In this document: positions 17,933 through 25,788 of the stretch, piece by piece
Layout of the letters: each line of letters starts with the position of its first letter
Numbering within the stretch: position 1 is the first letter of the stretch
From: Duganella sp. BuS-21
Lineage (GTDB): Bacteria > Pseudomonadota > Gammaproteobacteria > Burkholderiales > Burkholderiaceae_D
Reading direction: 5' to 3'
Assembly: GCA_041874725.1 (NCBI GenBank)
Contig: CP097466.1
Coordinates: 5,394,001-5,458,000, forward strand
Length of the DNA stretch: 64,000 nt
The notes under the pieces: model-generated
Database searches by the model: none
The model's input: the letters and a program-made list of their open reading frames with translations, nothing else
Told to the model about the DNA's origin: nothing
Translations under genes and position numbers: made by a program

Positions 17933-18694
17933 TTACTGGGTCGGCACTTCAGTGCTCGGATCGGGAATGCCGGACAGGATGGTCACCGCCACGCGGCGGT
18001 TGCGTGCGCGCCCGACCGGCGTGTCGTTGGGCGCCACCGGCACGTTGGAACTGAAGCCCACGGCCGTCAGCCGCTCCGCTACCACGCCCGCCTCGATGAA
18101 CAGGCGCACCACGCTGCTGGCGCGCACCGACGACAGTTCCCAGTTGGACGGGAAACGCGTATTGCCGATCGGCTGGTTGTCGGTATGCCCTTCCACCTGC
18201 ACGTTGTGGCTATCGGCCTTGAGCAGGCTGGCCACCGCGCGCAGCGCCTCGGTCGACTCGCTGGTCAGGCGCGCGTCGCCCGGATCGAACAGCACCGAGG
18301 CATTGATCTCGACGCTGACGCCGCGACTATTCTGCGTCACCCGCACCTTGCCCTCCTTGACCAGCGGCGCCAGCGTCGACAACAAGTCCTGCGCCAGCTT
18401 GGTCATCTGCTCTTTTTCCTTGCGCAGCAACTCGGTGCGGCGCTTCAGCGCGGGATTGGGGATGGGCAGGTTCGGCACTTCGGTATTGACCCGCTCGGCC
18501 GCGCCCTTGCCGCCGAAGGCGTCGCCCAGCGCGTCGGAAAACACCCGGTACTTGCCGATGTTGACCGCCGAAATCGCATACATCACCACAAAGAAGGCGA
18601 ACAGCAGCGTGATGAAGTCGGCGTAGGAAATCAGCCAGCGTTCGTGGTTCTCCGGTTCGTCGTCGAACTTCCTGCGCGCGCGCCGGTGCTGCAT
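17933..18694 (-). CDS. motD: Flagellar motor stator protein MotD (MotB family)
   Basis: MotD is the peptidoglycan-anchored half of an alternative proton stator. The 253-residue product has one N-terminal membrane segment (about residues 19-40) with the proton-carrying Asp26 in SYADF, then an OmpA-like domain (VQVEGHTDNQPIGNTRFPSNWELSSVRASSVVRLF ... GRARNRRVAVTIL) that binds peptidoglycan. It follows motC with a 1-bp gap. The pairing with motC next to fliA is the usual arrangement for MotCD rather than MotAB. Confidence 0.93.
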   Translation of the reverse strand: MQHRRARRKFDDEPENHERWLISYADFITLLFAFFVVMYAISAVNIGKYRVFSDALGDAFGGKGAAERVNTEVPNLPIPNPALKRRTELLRKEKEQMTKLAQDLLSTLAPLVKEGKVRVTQNSRGVSVEINASVLFDPGDARLTSESTEALRAVASLLKADSHNVQVEGHTDNQPIGNTRFPSNWELSSVRASSVVRLFIEAGVVAERLTAVGFSSNVPVAPNDTPVGRARNRRVAVTILSGIPDPSTEVPTQ

Positions 18695-18695
18695 C

Positions 18696-19442
18696 TCAGT
18701 GCTCCCGCATCAGCGTGGCGACGCGCTCGTCGATCACCCGCGTATGGTCGCCGGTGGCGATGTCGTAGAACACCGCCGCCGCAATCTCTTGCTGGTGCAC
18801 GGCCTGCGTAACGATGGCCTTGAGCTTGTTGGCGATCGGGTAGAAGAACAGATTGGCCAGGCCGACGCCGTAAATCGTCGAGACAAAGGCCACCGCAATG
18901 CCGGCACCGAGCTTGCTCGGATCGGTCAAGTTTTCCATCACGTGGATCAGGCCCAGCACCGCGCCCAGAATGCCGATGGTGGGCGAATAGCCGGCTGCCG
19001 ATTCCCAGATGCGCACGGCCTGGCGTTCTTCCGTTTCATAGGCGGTGATTTCGGTGTCGAGCAACTGGCGCAGCTTGTCCGGCGCGATGCCGTCGACGAT
19101 CAGGCGCAAGCCCTTGGTATTGAACTTGTCCTTGGAGGCGAGCATGTAGCGCTCCAGCGACAGCAGGCCGTCGCGGCGCGCCGCCAGGTTCCAGGCGTTG
19201 ATGTCGCGCGCCAGCGCGGCGCGGCTGTCCGGCGGCGGCGCGAACACCAGGCGCAGCATGCGCAGGCCGCGCAGAAACGTCTTCATGCGCGTTTGCAGCA
19301 GCACCGCGCCCAGCGTGCCGATCACCACGATGGCGAAGGCGGCCGGCTGCAGCAGCGAGCTGAGCTTGCCGCCTTCGAGGCTCTGGCCGATGACGATGCC
19401 GGCCAGCGCCACCAGCACGCCGGCTACGCTGGCCCAGTCCAA
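18696..19442 (-). CDS. motC: Flagellar motor stator protein MotC (MotA family)
   Basis: MotC is the ion-channel subunit partnering MotD. The 248-residue product has four membrane segments (about 5-22, 32-50, 150-170, 180-203), a cytoplasmic loop with charged residues for FliG contact, and the family motif SAAGYSPTIGILGAVLGLIHVMENLTDPSKLGAGIAVAFVSTIYG. It overlaps the end of fliA by 19 bp and is followed by motD after 1 bp. Confidence 0.94.
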   Translation of the reverse strand: MDWASVAGVLVALAGIVIGQSLEGGKLSSLLQPAAFAIVVIGTLGAVLLQTRMKTFLRGLRMLRLVFAPPPDSRAALARDINAWNLAARRDGLLSLERYMLASKDKFNTKGLRLIVDGIAPDKLRQLLDTEITAYETEERQAVRIWESAAGYSPTIGILGAVLGLIHVMENLTDPSKLGAGIAVAFVSTIYGVGLANLFFYPIANKLKAIVTQAVHQQEIAAAVFYDIATGDHTRVIDERVATLMREH

Positions 19443-20155
19443 GACCGCTCCCGCAGTGAGGCGCGCAGGCGCGCCACGGCTTGCGTATGCAATTGCGATA
19501 CGCGTGATTCCGATACGCCCATCACGGCGCCGATTTCTTTCAAGTTGAGCTCCTCTTCATAGTACAGGCCCATCAACATTTTCTCGCGTTCCGGCAGCAG
19601 GTCGATGGCGTCGATCACGGCCTGGCGGAAGTCGCCGTCCAGCAGCGCGCGCAGCGGGTCGGCGGCGTCGTCGGCCGCGTAGCGGTCCAGGAAGCTGTCG
19701 CTGCCTTCGTCGTCGTGAAAATCTTCGTAGTAGACCAGCTGGTGGCCGCCGCCGTCGCCCAGCAATTCCTGGTAGTCGACCAGTGACAGCTTGAGCGACT
19801 TGGCCACTTCCGATTCGCTCGGCGGCCGGCCCAGGCGCTGCTGCAAGGTGGACATGGCCGCCTCGACCTTGCGCATGTTCTGCCGCAGCGAGCGCGGCAG
19901 CCAGTCGCTGTTGCGCAACTCGTCCAGCATGGCGCCACGGATGCGCAGCACCGCGTAGGTTTCAAATTGCGCGCCATGCGTTTCTTCGTAACGGCTGATG
20001 GCATCGAGCAGGCCGATCATCCCGGCTTGCACCAGATCGTCGACTTCGACGCTGGGCGGCAGCTTCGCCTTCATGTGGTGGGCCAAGCGCTTGACCAACG
20101 GCATATGCTCCGTCAGTAAGGTATCCTTGTCCGCTTTCCCTTTTACCGTATACAT
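19424..20155 (-). CDS. fliA: RNA polymerase sigma-28 factor FliA
   Basis: FliA directs late flagellar genes. The 243-residue product has region 2 (LVKRLAHHMKAKLPPSVEVDDLVQAGMIGLLDAISRYEETHGAQFETYAVLRIRGAMLDELR), region 3 (SLRQNMRKVEAAMSTLQQRLGRPPSESEVAKSL), and a region-4 helix-turn-helix (LNLKEIGAVMGVSESRVSQLHTQAVARLR). Its target consensus is present before flgM in this window. It lies between fleN (54-bp gap) and motC (19-bp overlap). Confidence 0.97.
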   Translation of the reverse strand: MYTVKGKADKDTLLTEHMPLVKRLAHHMKAKLPPSVEVDDLVQAGMIGLLDAISRYEETHGAQFETYAVLRIRGAMLDELRNSDWLPRSLRQNMRKVEAAMSTLQQRLGRPPSESEVAKSLKLSLVDYQELLGDGGGHQLVYYEDFHDDEGSDSFLDRYAADDAADPLRALLDGDFRQAVIDAIDLLPEREKMLMGLYYEEELNLKEIGAVMGVSESRVSQLHTQAVARLRASLRERSWTGPA

Positions 20156-20183
20156 TCGAATAATTTTTGTCTTATTGTTTCTT

Positions 20184-20219
20184 AGTTACGTACTCAGTTA
20201 CGTACCTAGTTACGCACTG
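20184..20219. repeat. 12-bp tandem repeat at the fleN stop codon
   Basis: AGTTACGTACTC (20184), AGTTACGTACCT (20196) and AGTTACGCACTG (20208) are three diverged copies. The rightmost copy contains the fleN stop codon (20210-20212) and its last coding bases. The array occupies the fleN-fliA gap, ending 28 bp before the fliA start. Confidence 0.8.
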
Positions 20220-21010
20220 AGCTGGTTATTCCCTCCCAGCGCGAAGCGTCCCGCCAACTGACGAAACGCCACTGAAGCACCGGCCAGCGGAAACGCATCG
20301 ACCACCGCGCGCCCCAAGCGCGCAGCACGTTGCAGGTATTCATCCGCCGGCACCGACCCCATGCAAACGAGGTTGACGGCCAGGTAACGGCTGGCTGCCT
20401 GTGCCATATTATCGTATACCACCTTTGCTTCCGATTCGGAAGCCCCGGTGACCAGAATTCCGAACGGGCGGCGCCCCAGTTCCTGGTTCAGGCGCTTGAT
20501 CATGCTGTAGGCAGCCTTGATCGAGGCGGCGCTGTTGGACACCTGCACCACGATTTCCGAGCTGGCCATCACCGGCACCGGGAAGGCGTCGCCGTCGAAT
20601 TCGCCGTCCACCAGCACCATGCCGGTCTGCTTGGCCATGACGTCGAAGGCCTTGGCCAGGCGCCGCGTTTCGTCGGGGCCGGCACGCATGGCGCCGCGTG
20701 TCATGGACGCCACAGAGAAGCCTTGCGGCACCGCGTGGATCACCTGGTTCAGCGCGCATTCCTGGCGTGCCACGTTCAGCAGGCTGTGGCCGCCGTCGAC
20801 GCCGAGGCGCGAGGCCACGCCGTGGGCGCTGGCGCAAGCGTCGACGATCAGCACGTCGTTGCCGGCGCGCGCCAGCGAGGCGCCCAGATTGACCAGCATG
20901 GAACCCTTGTCGTCCTGCGGCGCGGCCGACAGGAAGGTGACGATGCGGGGACGCGGCCCCGCCAGCATGCGGCGCAGGCCTTCGGCCTGGTCGAAATTAA
21001 AATTAGCCAA
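20210..21010 (-). CDS. fleN: Flagellar number regulator FleN/FlhG-like protein with degenerate P-loop
   Basis: FleN/FlhG is a ParA/MinD-type ATPase that limits flagellar number by acting on FlhF. The 266-residue product starts NFDQAEGLRRML, matching the DQAxxLR activator helix that stimulates FlhF GTPase activity. It then follows the MinD fold order (VNLGASLARAGNDVLIVDAC). The usual deviant Walker A loop KGGVGKT is missing: the position reads SAAPQDDKGSMLVNLG, and the switch-II/Walker B segment DTGAG is replaced by VDGEFDGDAF. The genomic position (8-bp overlap with flhF, then fliA) supports the assignment; ATPase activity is doubtful. Confidence 0.85.
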   Translation of the reverse strand: MANFNFDQAEGLRRMLAGPRPRIVTFLSAAPQDDKGSMLVNLGASLARAGNDVLIVDACASAHGVASRLGVDGGHSLLNVARQECALNQVIHAVPQGFSVASMTRGAMRAGPDETRRLAKAFDVMAKQTGMVLVDGEFDGDAFPVPVMASSEIVVQVSNSAASIKAAYSMIKRLNQELGRRPFGILVTGASESEAKVVYDNMAQAASRYLAVNLVCMGSVPADEYLQRAARLGRAVVDAFPLAGASVAFRQLAGRFALGGNNQLSA

Positions 21011-22496
21011 GATGCACCTCGCGCGCGCCGTGTTCGTGGTTGGCGTTGCTCATCAGCAGAGGCAGCTCGGCATCGAGATACTGGGTGTCGGCGACCTCGC
21101 GTTTCAACTTGAAAGCACGGTCGATCAGGTAGGCCGGATCGGCCAGGTGCAGATCTTCCGGCACGCGCTGGCCGTTGGAGACGTAAAACAGGTTGAGCTT
21201 CTGGCGGATCACCACGTCCAGCACGTTGCCGATGGCGGCCGCTTCGTCGAGCTTGGTCATGATGCAACCGGCCAGGCCGCTGCCCTGGTAGGCGCGCACC
21301 ACTTCGCTCAGGGTTTCCTGGGTGGCGGTGGCGTTCAGGCACAGCAGGCGTTTGACGTCGGAACCGGCGCCTTGCAGCATGGAGACCTGTTCGGTCACCA
21401 TCTGGTCGCGCTGGCTGACGCCGACGGTGTCGATCAGCACCGTGTGCTTGTTCTTCAGTTCTTTCAGGGCGATGCGCAGGTCGGCTTCGTCTTTCACCGA
21501 ATGCACCATCACGCCGAGGATCTTGCCGTAGATGCGCAGTTGCTCGTGGGCGCCAATACGGTAGGCGTCGGTGGTGATCAGGGCCAGCTTGTCCGGGCCG
21601 TGGCGCATCACGCAGCGCGCGGCCAGCTTGGCGGTGCTGGTGGTCTTGCCGACGCCGGTCGGGCCGACCAGTGCGAACACGCCGCCCTGGTCGATCAGCG
21701 CGTCTTCGTTCGACATGGTTTGCAGGTTGCGGGTGAGGACGGTCTTGATCCAGCGCAGGCTGTCGGCGGCGTCGCGCTGGCTGGCCGGCAGTTTTTCGAT
21801 CAGGTAGCGCGACAGGCTGGCCGAAAAGCCGGCCGCCAGCATGGCGCGCAGCACAGCGGTCTTGTGCGGTTCGCGCGCTTGCGTCGCGCCCCACGACAGT
21901 TCGGCCAGCTGGGTTTCCATCATGCCGCGCATGGCGCGGATTTCATTCATCATGCCGCTCATTTCCACGGCGGCGCTTTGCTTGGCGCTGGCGACGGCGG
22001 CCGAGACCATGGCGGCGATCTGGCTGGCGTCGACTGCCGGCGCGGCTTTCGGCTGCGGCGGCATTACTGGCGCTGGCGCCGGCGCGGCCGCTGCGGCGGC
22101 GACCTTGGCGGCCAGCGACGAGTGCGAAGCGACTACACGGTGCTGCGGCTGCTGCGGCAGGCTGGCGGCCGGGGCCTGGCGTGCCGGCTGGGCTGCTGGC
22201 TCGAAGGCTTGCTGGGCGGCAAATGGGGCGCGCGGCGCGAAAGCTTGGTCATCGAAGCGCGGCTCGACGCGGGCGCTGGCGGCCGGACCGAGGTCCAGCG
22301 AGGGCGCCGGTTCGGCCATCGGCGAGTGCGGCGCAGGCATGGCCAGCGAGGCGGCGTCATCGTTCGCCAGCGCGAGGATTTCGACCACGCCATCGGACTG
22401 GCGGTTGGACAGGATCACGGCGTCGGGGCCGAGCGATTCGCGGACTTTACGCAGCGCGTCGCGGGAAGTGGACGCGGTAAATTTTTTAACGTTCAT
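21003..22496 (-). CDS. flhF: Flagellar placement GTPase FlhF
   Basis: FlhF is an SRP-type GTPase that sets flagellar position. The 497-residue product has the N-terminal B domain (MNVKKFTASTSRDALRKVRESLGPDAVILSNRQ), a long Ala/Pro-rich low-complexity linker (about residues 50-165), and the NG domain with P-loop GPTGVGKTTSTAKLA (about 275-290), ITTDAYRIGAHEQL, IDTVGVSQRD and TKLDEAAAIG. The third motif carries V instead of the more common A or P after DT. An unrelated gene and a 128-bp gap separate it from flhA. Confidence 0.96.
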   Translation of the reverse strand: MNVKKFTASTSRDALRKVRESLGPDAVILSNRQSDGVVEILALANDDAASLAMPAPHSPMAEPAPSLDLGPAASARVEPRFDDQAFAPRAPFAAQQAFEPAAQPARQAPAASLPQQPQHRVVASHSSLAAKVAAAAAAPAPAPVMPPQPKAAPAVDASQIAAMVSAAVASAKQSAAVEMSGMMNEIRAMRGMMETQLAELSWGATQAREPHKTAVLRAMLAAGFSASLSRYLIEKLPASQRDAADSLRWIKTVLTRNLQTMSNEDALIDQGGVFALVGPTGVGKTTSTAKLAARCVMRHGPDKLALITTDAYRIGAHEQLRIYGKILGVMVHSVKDEADLRIALKELKNKHTVLIDTVGVSQRDQMVTEQVSMLQGAGSDVKRLLCLNATATQETLSEVVRAYQGSGLAGCIMTKLDEAAAIGNVLDVVIRQKLNLFYVSNGQRVPEDLHLADPAYLIDRAFKLKREVADTQYLDAELPLLMSNANHEHGAREVHLG

Positions 22497-22624
22497 GACC
22501 GTCTCTCAAGGAAAGCATATCGAGCAGTGCGTCCTCCAGCGAGACGCCTTCACTCCTATGCTTCCATTATTGACGATGCACTCTGGAAACGATCTGATGA
22601 ACAGGGGCGGAAATGGGCCGCAAT

Positions 22625-23614
22625 TCAGTCGCGGAAAACCTCGTCCAGCGAACCGGCATCGACGACCTTGAGCGCCCAGGCCGACAACCGCCCGACATCC
22701 GCCCGCACCAGCCGTTCTGTCACCGCCGCATCGAGCGGTCCGAAGCGTTTCGCCAGCATGGCGGACAGCACCGCAGCGCCCCCTTCCTGTCGTCCAGCTT
22801 GTCGTCCTTCTTGCCGTCCTTCTTGCCGTCCTTCTTGCCGCCCCTCTTCCAGCCCTTGTTTCCGTCCAATCTCCATACCAATACGTTCAATTGAGGATAT
22901 ATAAGTCATGGTCTCCCTCCTTTCCAATTGCAGGACAGCGTAGTGGATCCGACGGTCCAACGACGCGGGCAAACGCATCATCCAGTCGATCATCCGGTAC
23001 AAGTCGATGATACGCTGCTTATCCCAGTCCCGCTGATACAGCAGCTTGGCCAAACGCCACTTGGCGCGACGCCTTTGATGCACGTGGCGCCTGGTCTGCT
23101 GCGTCAGCAGGTGCGCAGCGGTGACCAGTGCAAATGAATTTGGATCAGCTAACAGCGCCTCCATATTCCGCGCATAGTCCTGCAGTTTTACCACGGGGAA
23201 ATCCAGGCGCATCGCGCAGCCGAACAGGCGATAACCGAAACTGGCAGGACGCCAGCGCTGGCCCGCATCGGCCAGCACCGCCATGCTGGCCAGAGGCCGC
23301 CGGTAGCGGTCATACACGCGGTAATGATAGGTGAAGACGCGCTCGGCGAACGCGGCATCGCGCCAGCCCTGCACTTCCAGATGCACCAGCACCCAATGTT
23401 CGCCGCCATCGCGCAGGTACACGCGCACCAGCTTGTCGAGCAGGCGCTTGCCCAGCTCGGCATCGCGCGACAGTGCCGCGAATTCCTGGTCGAGGAAATC
23501 GTGGGCGCGCGACCAGTCGATGGCGGCGTGCGCATCAGGGAAATAAAAGGCCATGAATTCGGGGAAGTAGCGCGTGACCACTTCTTTCCACGGCGTGTCG
23601 TAGTCGTCGTTCAT
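22625..23614 (-). CDS. Rpn/DUF4351-family putative nuclease (transposase-like), inserted in flagellar operon
   Basis: The 329-residue product has an N-terminal PD-(D/E)xK-like Rpn region (about 1-210) with HWVLVHLEVQGWRD, the usual ExQ signature of recombination-promoting nucleases. It then has a helical segment with five to six EGRQ units (encoded by 12-bp repeats near 22795-22850) and a C-terminal DUF4351-like domain (AMLAKRFGPLDAAVTERLVRADVGRLSAWALKVVDAGSLDEVF). Such proteins are widespread, often many per genome, and are linked to recombination or phage interaction. It has nothing to do with flagella and sits between flhA (50 bp) and flhF (128 bp). No target duplication or terminal repeat was identified. 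Confidence 0.8.
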   Translation of the reverse strand: MNDDYDTPWKEVVTRYFPEFMAFYFPDAHAAIDWSRAHDFLDQEFAALSRDAELGKRLLDKLVRVYLRDGGEHWVLVHLEVQGWRDAAFAERVFTYHYRVYDRYRRPLASMAVLADAGQRWRPASFGYRLFGCAMRLDFPVVKLQDYARNMEALLADPNSFALVTAAHLLTQQTRRHVHQRRRAKWRLAKLLYQRDWDKQRIIDLYRMIDWMMRLPASLDRRIHYAVLQLERRETMTYISSIERIGMEIGRKQGLEEGRQEGRQEGRQEGRQAGRQEGGAAVLSAMLAKRFGPLDAAVTERLVRADVGRLSAWALKVVDAGSLDEVFRD

Positions 23615-23647
23615 GCAGGCAGTCTAGGCTGCCCGGATGAACGACGA
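23604..23647 (-). promoter_or_regulatory. Hairpin sequestering the start codon of the Rpn-family gene
   Basis: TCGTCGTTCAT (23604-23614) and ATGAACGACGA (23637-23647) are perfectly complementary, with an inner GGCAG/CTGCC stem. In the transcript the ATG (23612-23614) and the following codons pair with the stretch just upstream, and no ribosome-binding site is visible. Read-through transcription from flhA would therefore give poorly translated mRNA. The regulatory role is inferred from structure. Confidence 0.6.
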
Positions 23648-23664
23648 TAGCGGCCAGATCAAAC

Positions 23665-25788
23665 TCAGCTTGGTTGCTGGCCCACCAGCGCGGTGACGCG
23701 AATGGTTTTGCTTTCCGGGATCTCGGCGTGCGACAGCACCTTCAGCTGCGGCAAGGCGCGGCGCAGGAAGCGCGACAGCAGTGCGCGCAACGGTCCCGGC
23801 ACCAGCAACACCGGCGTCAGCCCCAGCGCTTCCTGCTGCTGGGCGGCCGACGCCGCCTGCTGCGCGATGGTGTCGGCCAGGCCCGGCTCGATGCCGGCGC
23901 CGTCCGGACCGCTGGCCGCCAGCGCCTGCATCAGCAAACGCTCAAGACGATTGTCCAGCGTCATCACCGACAACTCGCCTGCGCCCGGGAACAACTGCTG
24001 CACGATGGCCCGTCCCAGCGCGATGCGCACCAGCGCCGTCAGGTCGCCGGAATCCTGGGTGTGCGCCGCATGCTCGGCCAGGGTTTCGATTATGCTGCGC
24101 ATGTCGCGGATATGCACGCCTTCCGTCAAGAGATTCTGCAACACCTTCTGCAAGGTCGACAGCGGAACCATCTTCGGCACCAGGTCTTCCACCAGCTTCG
24201 GCGCTTCCTTGCTCAAGTGATCGAGCAAGGCCTGCACCTCGGCGCGGCCCAGCAGCTCGGCGGCATGGGTGGTGATCAGATGGTTCAAATGGGTCGCCAC
24301 CACCGTGCCGGCATCGACCACGGTGTAGCCCATGCCCTGGGCCTGGTCGCGCGCACTGGCGTCGATCCACACGGCCGGCAGGCCGAAGGCCGGATCGGTG
24401 GTCACCAGCCCCTGCAAGGTGCCGGTGGCCATGCCCGGATTGATGGCCAGATACTGGCCGTTGAAGGCTTCGCCCGTCCCCACTTCCACGCCCTTGAGCG
24501 CGATGCGGTAAGCCGACGGCTTCAGCTCCAGGTTGTCGCGGATGTGCACCGGCGGCGCCAGGAAGCCGACCTCCTGCGCAAACTTCTTGCGGATGCCCTT
24601 GATGCGCTTGAGCAGCTCGCCCCCCTGGGTTTTGTCCACCAGCGGAATCAAACGATAGCCGACTTCCAGGCCCAGCGTATCGACCGGCATCACGTCCTGC
24701 CAGCTGGCTTCCTCCTGCTCCGCCGCCGCCGCTGCGGCCGGGGCCGAGGCTTCCGCCGCCGCCGTCTCGGCCGCAGCCTTCTCGACTTTCTTCTTCGACA
24801 TCAGATAGGCCGAACCACCGAGCGCGCCGGCCAGCAGCAGGAATACCAGATTCGGCATGCCTGGAATCAGGCCCATGCCGCCGATGATGGCCGCCGTGAT
24901 GTACAGCACTTCCGGCTTGGCGAACAACTCGCCCACCAGCTGTGAACCGATGTCCTGGTCATTGGCCACGCGCGACACCACGATACCGGCGGCGACGGAG
25001 ATGATCAGCGATGGAATCTGCGCCACCAGGCCGTCGCCGATGGCCAGCAGCGTGTAGTTTTTCAGCGCGTCGGCAAACGGCATGTCGTGCTGGATCAGGC
25101 CGACCAGCAGGCCGCCCACCACGTTGATCACCGTCACCAGAATACCGGCCACGGCATCGCCGCGCACATATTTACTGGCACCGTCCATGGCGCCGTAGAA
25201 CTCGGCCTCCATCGACACTTCGCTGCGGCGCTTTTTGGCTTCCGCTTCACCGATCAGGCCGGCGTTCAAATCGGCGTCGATCGCCATCTGTTTGCCTGGC
25301 ATCGCATCCAGGGCGAAACGCGCGCCCACCTCGGCGATACGCCCCGCACCCTTGGTCACCACCACAAAGTTGATGATGGTCAGAATCACGAACACCACGA
25401 TACCAACCGTATAGTTACCACCGATCAGGAAGTGGCCGAAAGCCTCGATCACCTTGCCGGCCGCGTCGGCGCCGGTGTGGCCCTCGGTCAGCACCACGCG
25501 GGTCGAGGCCACGTTCAGCGACAGGCGCAGCATGGTCGACACCAGCAGGATGGTCGGGAAGGACATGAAGTCCAGCGGCTTGATCGTGTACAGCGAGGTC
25601 AGCAGCACAATCACCGACAGCGCGATATTAAAGCTGAAGAATATGTCCAGCACGAACGCCGGCAACGGCAGGATCATCATTGCCAGCAGCATGATGATCA
25701 GTATCGGCGCCGCCACACTGCCCTTGTTCTTCGAGTTGGCCAAGCCTTGCAGCCACGGCGGGAACTTCATATTGCTGAGGGCATTCAT
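23665..25788 (-). CDS. flhA: Flagellar export gate protein FlhA
   Basis: FlhA is the proton-driven export gate of the flagellar type III system. The 707-residue product has about eight N-terminal membrane helices, the FHIPEP-type signature region (TKGAGRIAEVGARFALDAMPGKQMAIDADLNAGLI), a Lys/Ala/Glu-rich linker (about 325-365) and the large cytoplasmic substrate-docking domain. It overlaps flhB by 4 bp (ATGA), the usual coupled arrangement. Confidence 0.97.
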   Translation of the reverse strand: MNALSNMKFPPWLQGLANSKNKGSVAAPILIIMLLAMMILPLPAFVLDIFFSFNIALSVIVLLTSLYTIKPLDFMSFPTILLVSTMLRLSLNVASTRVVLTEGHTGADAAGKVIEAFGHFLIGGNYTVGIVVFVILTIINFVVVTKGAGRIAEVGARFALDAMPGKQMAIDADLNAGLIGEAEAKKRRSEVSMEAEFYGAMDGASKYVRGDAVAGILVTVINVVGGLLVGLIQHDMPFADALKNYTLLAIGDGLVAQIPSLIISVAAGIVVSRVANDQDIGSQLVGELFAKPEVLYITAAIIGGMGLIPGMPNLVFLLLAGALGGSAYLMSKKKVEKAAAETAAAEASAPAAAAAAEQEEASWQDVMPVDTLGLEVGYRLIPLVDKTQGGELLKRIKGIRKKFAQEVGFLAPPVHIRDNLELKPSAYRIALKGVEVGTGEAFNGQYLAINPGMATGTLQGLVTTDPAFGLPAVWIDASARDQAQGMGYTVVDAGTVVATHLNHLITTHAAELLGRAEVQALLDHLSKEAPKLVEDLVPKMVPLSTLQKVLQNLLTEGVHIRDMRSIIETLAEHAAHTQDSGDLTALVRIALGRAIVQQLFPGAGELSVMTLDNRLERLLMQALAASGPDGAGIEPGLADTIAQQAASAAQQQEALGLTPVLLVPGPLRALLSRFLRRALPQLKVLSHAEIPESKTIRVTALVGQQPS

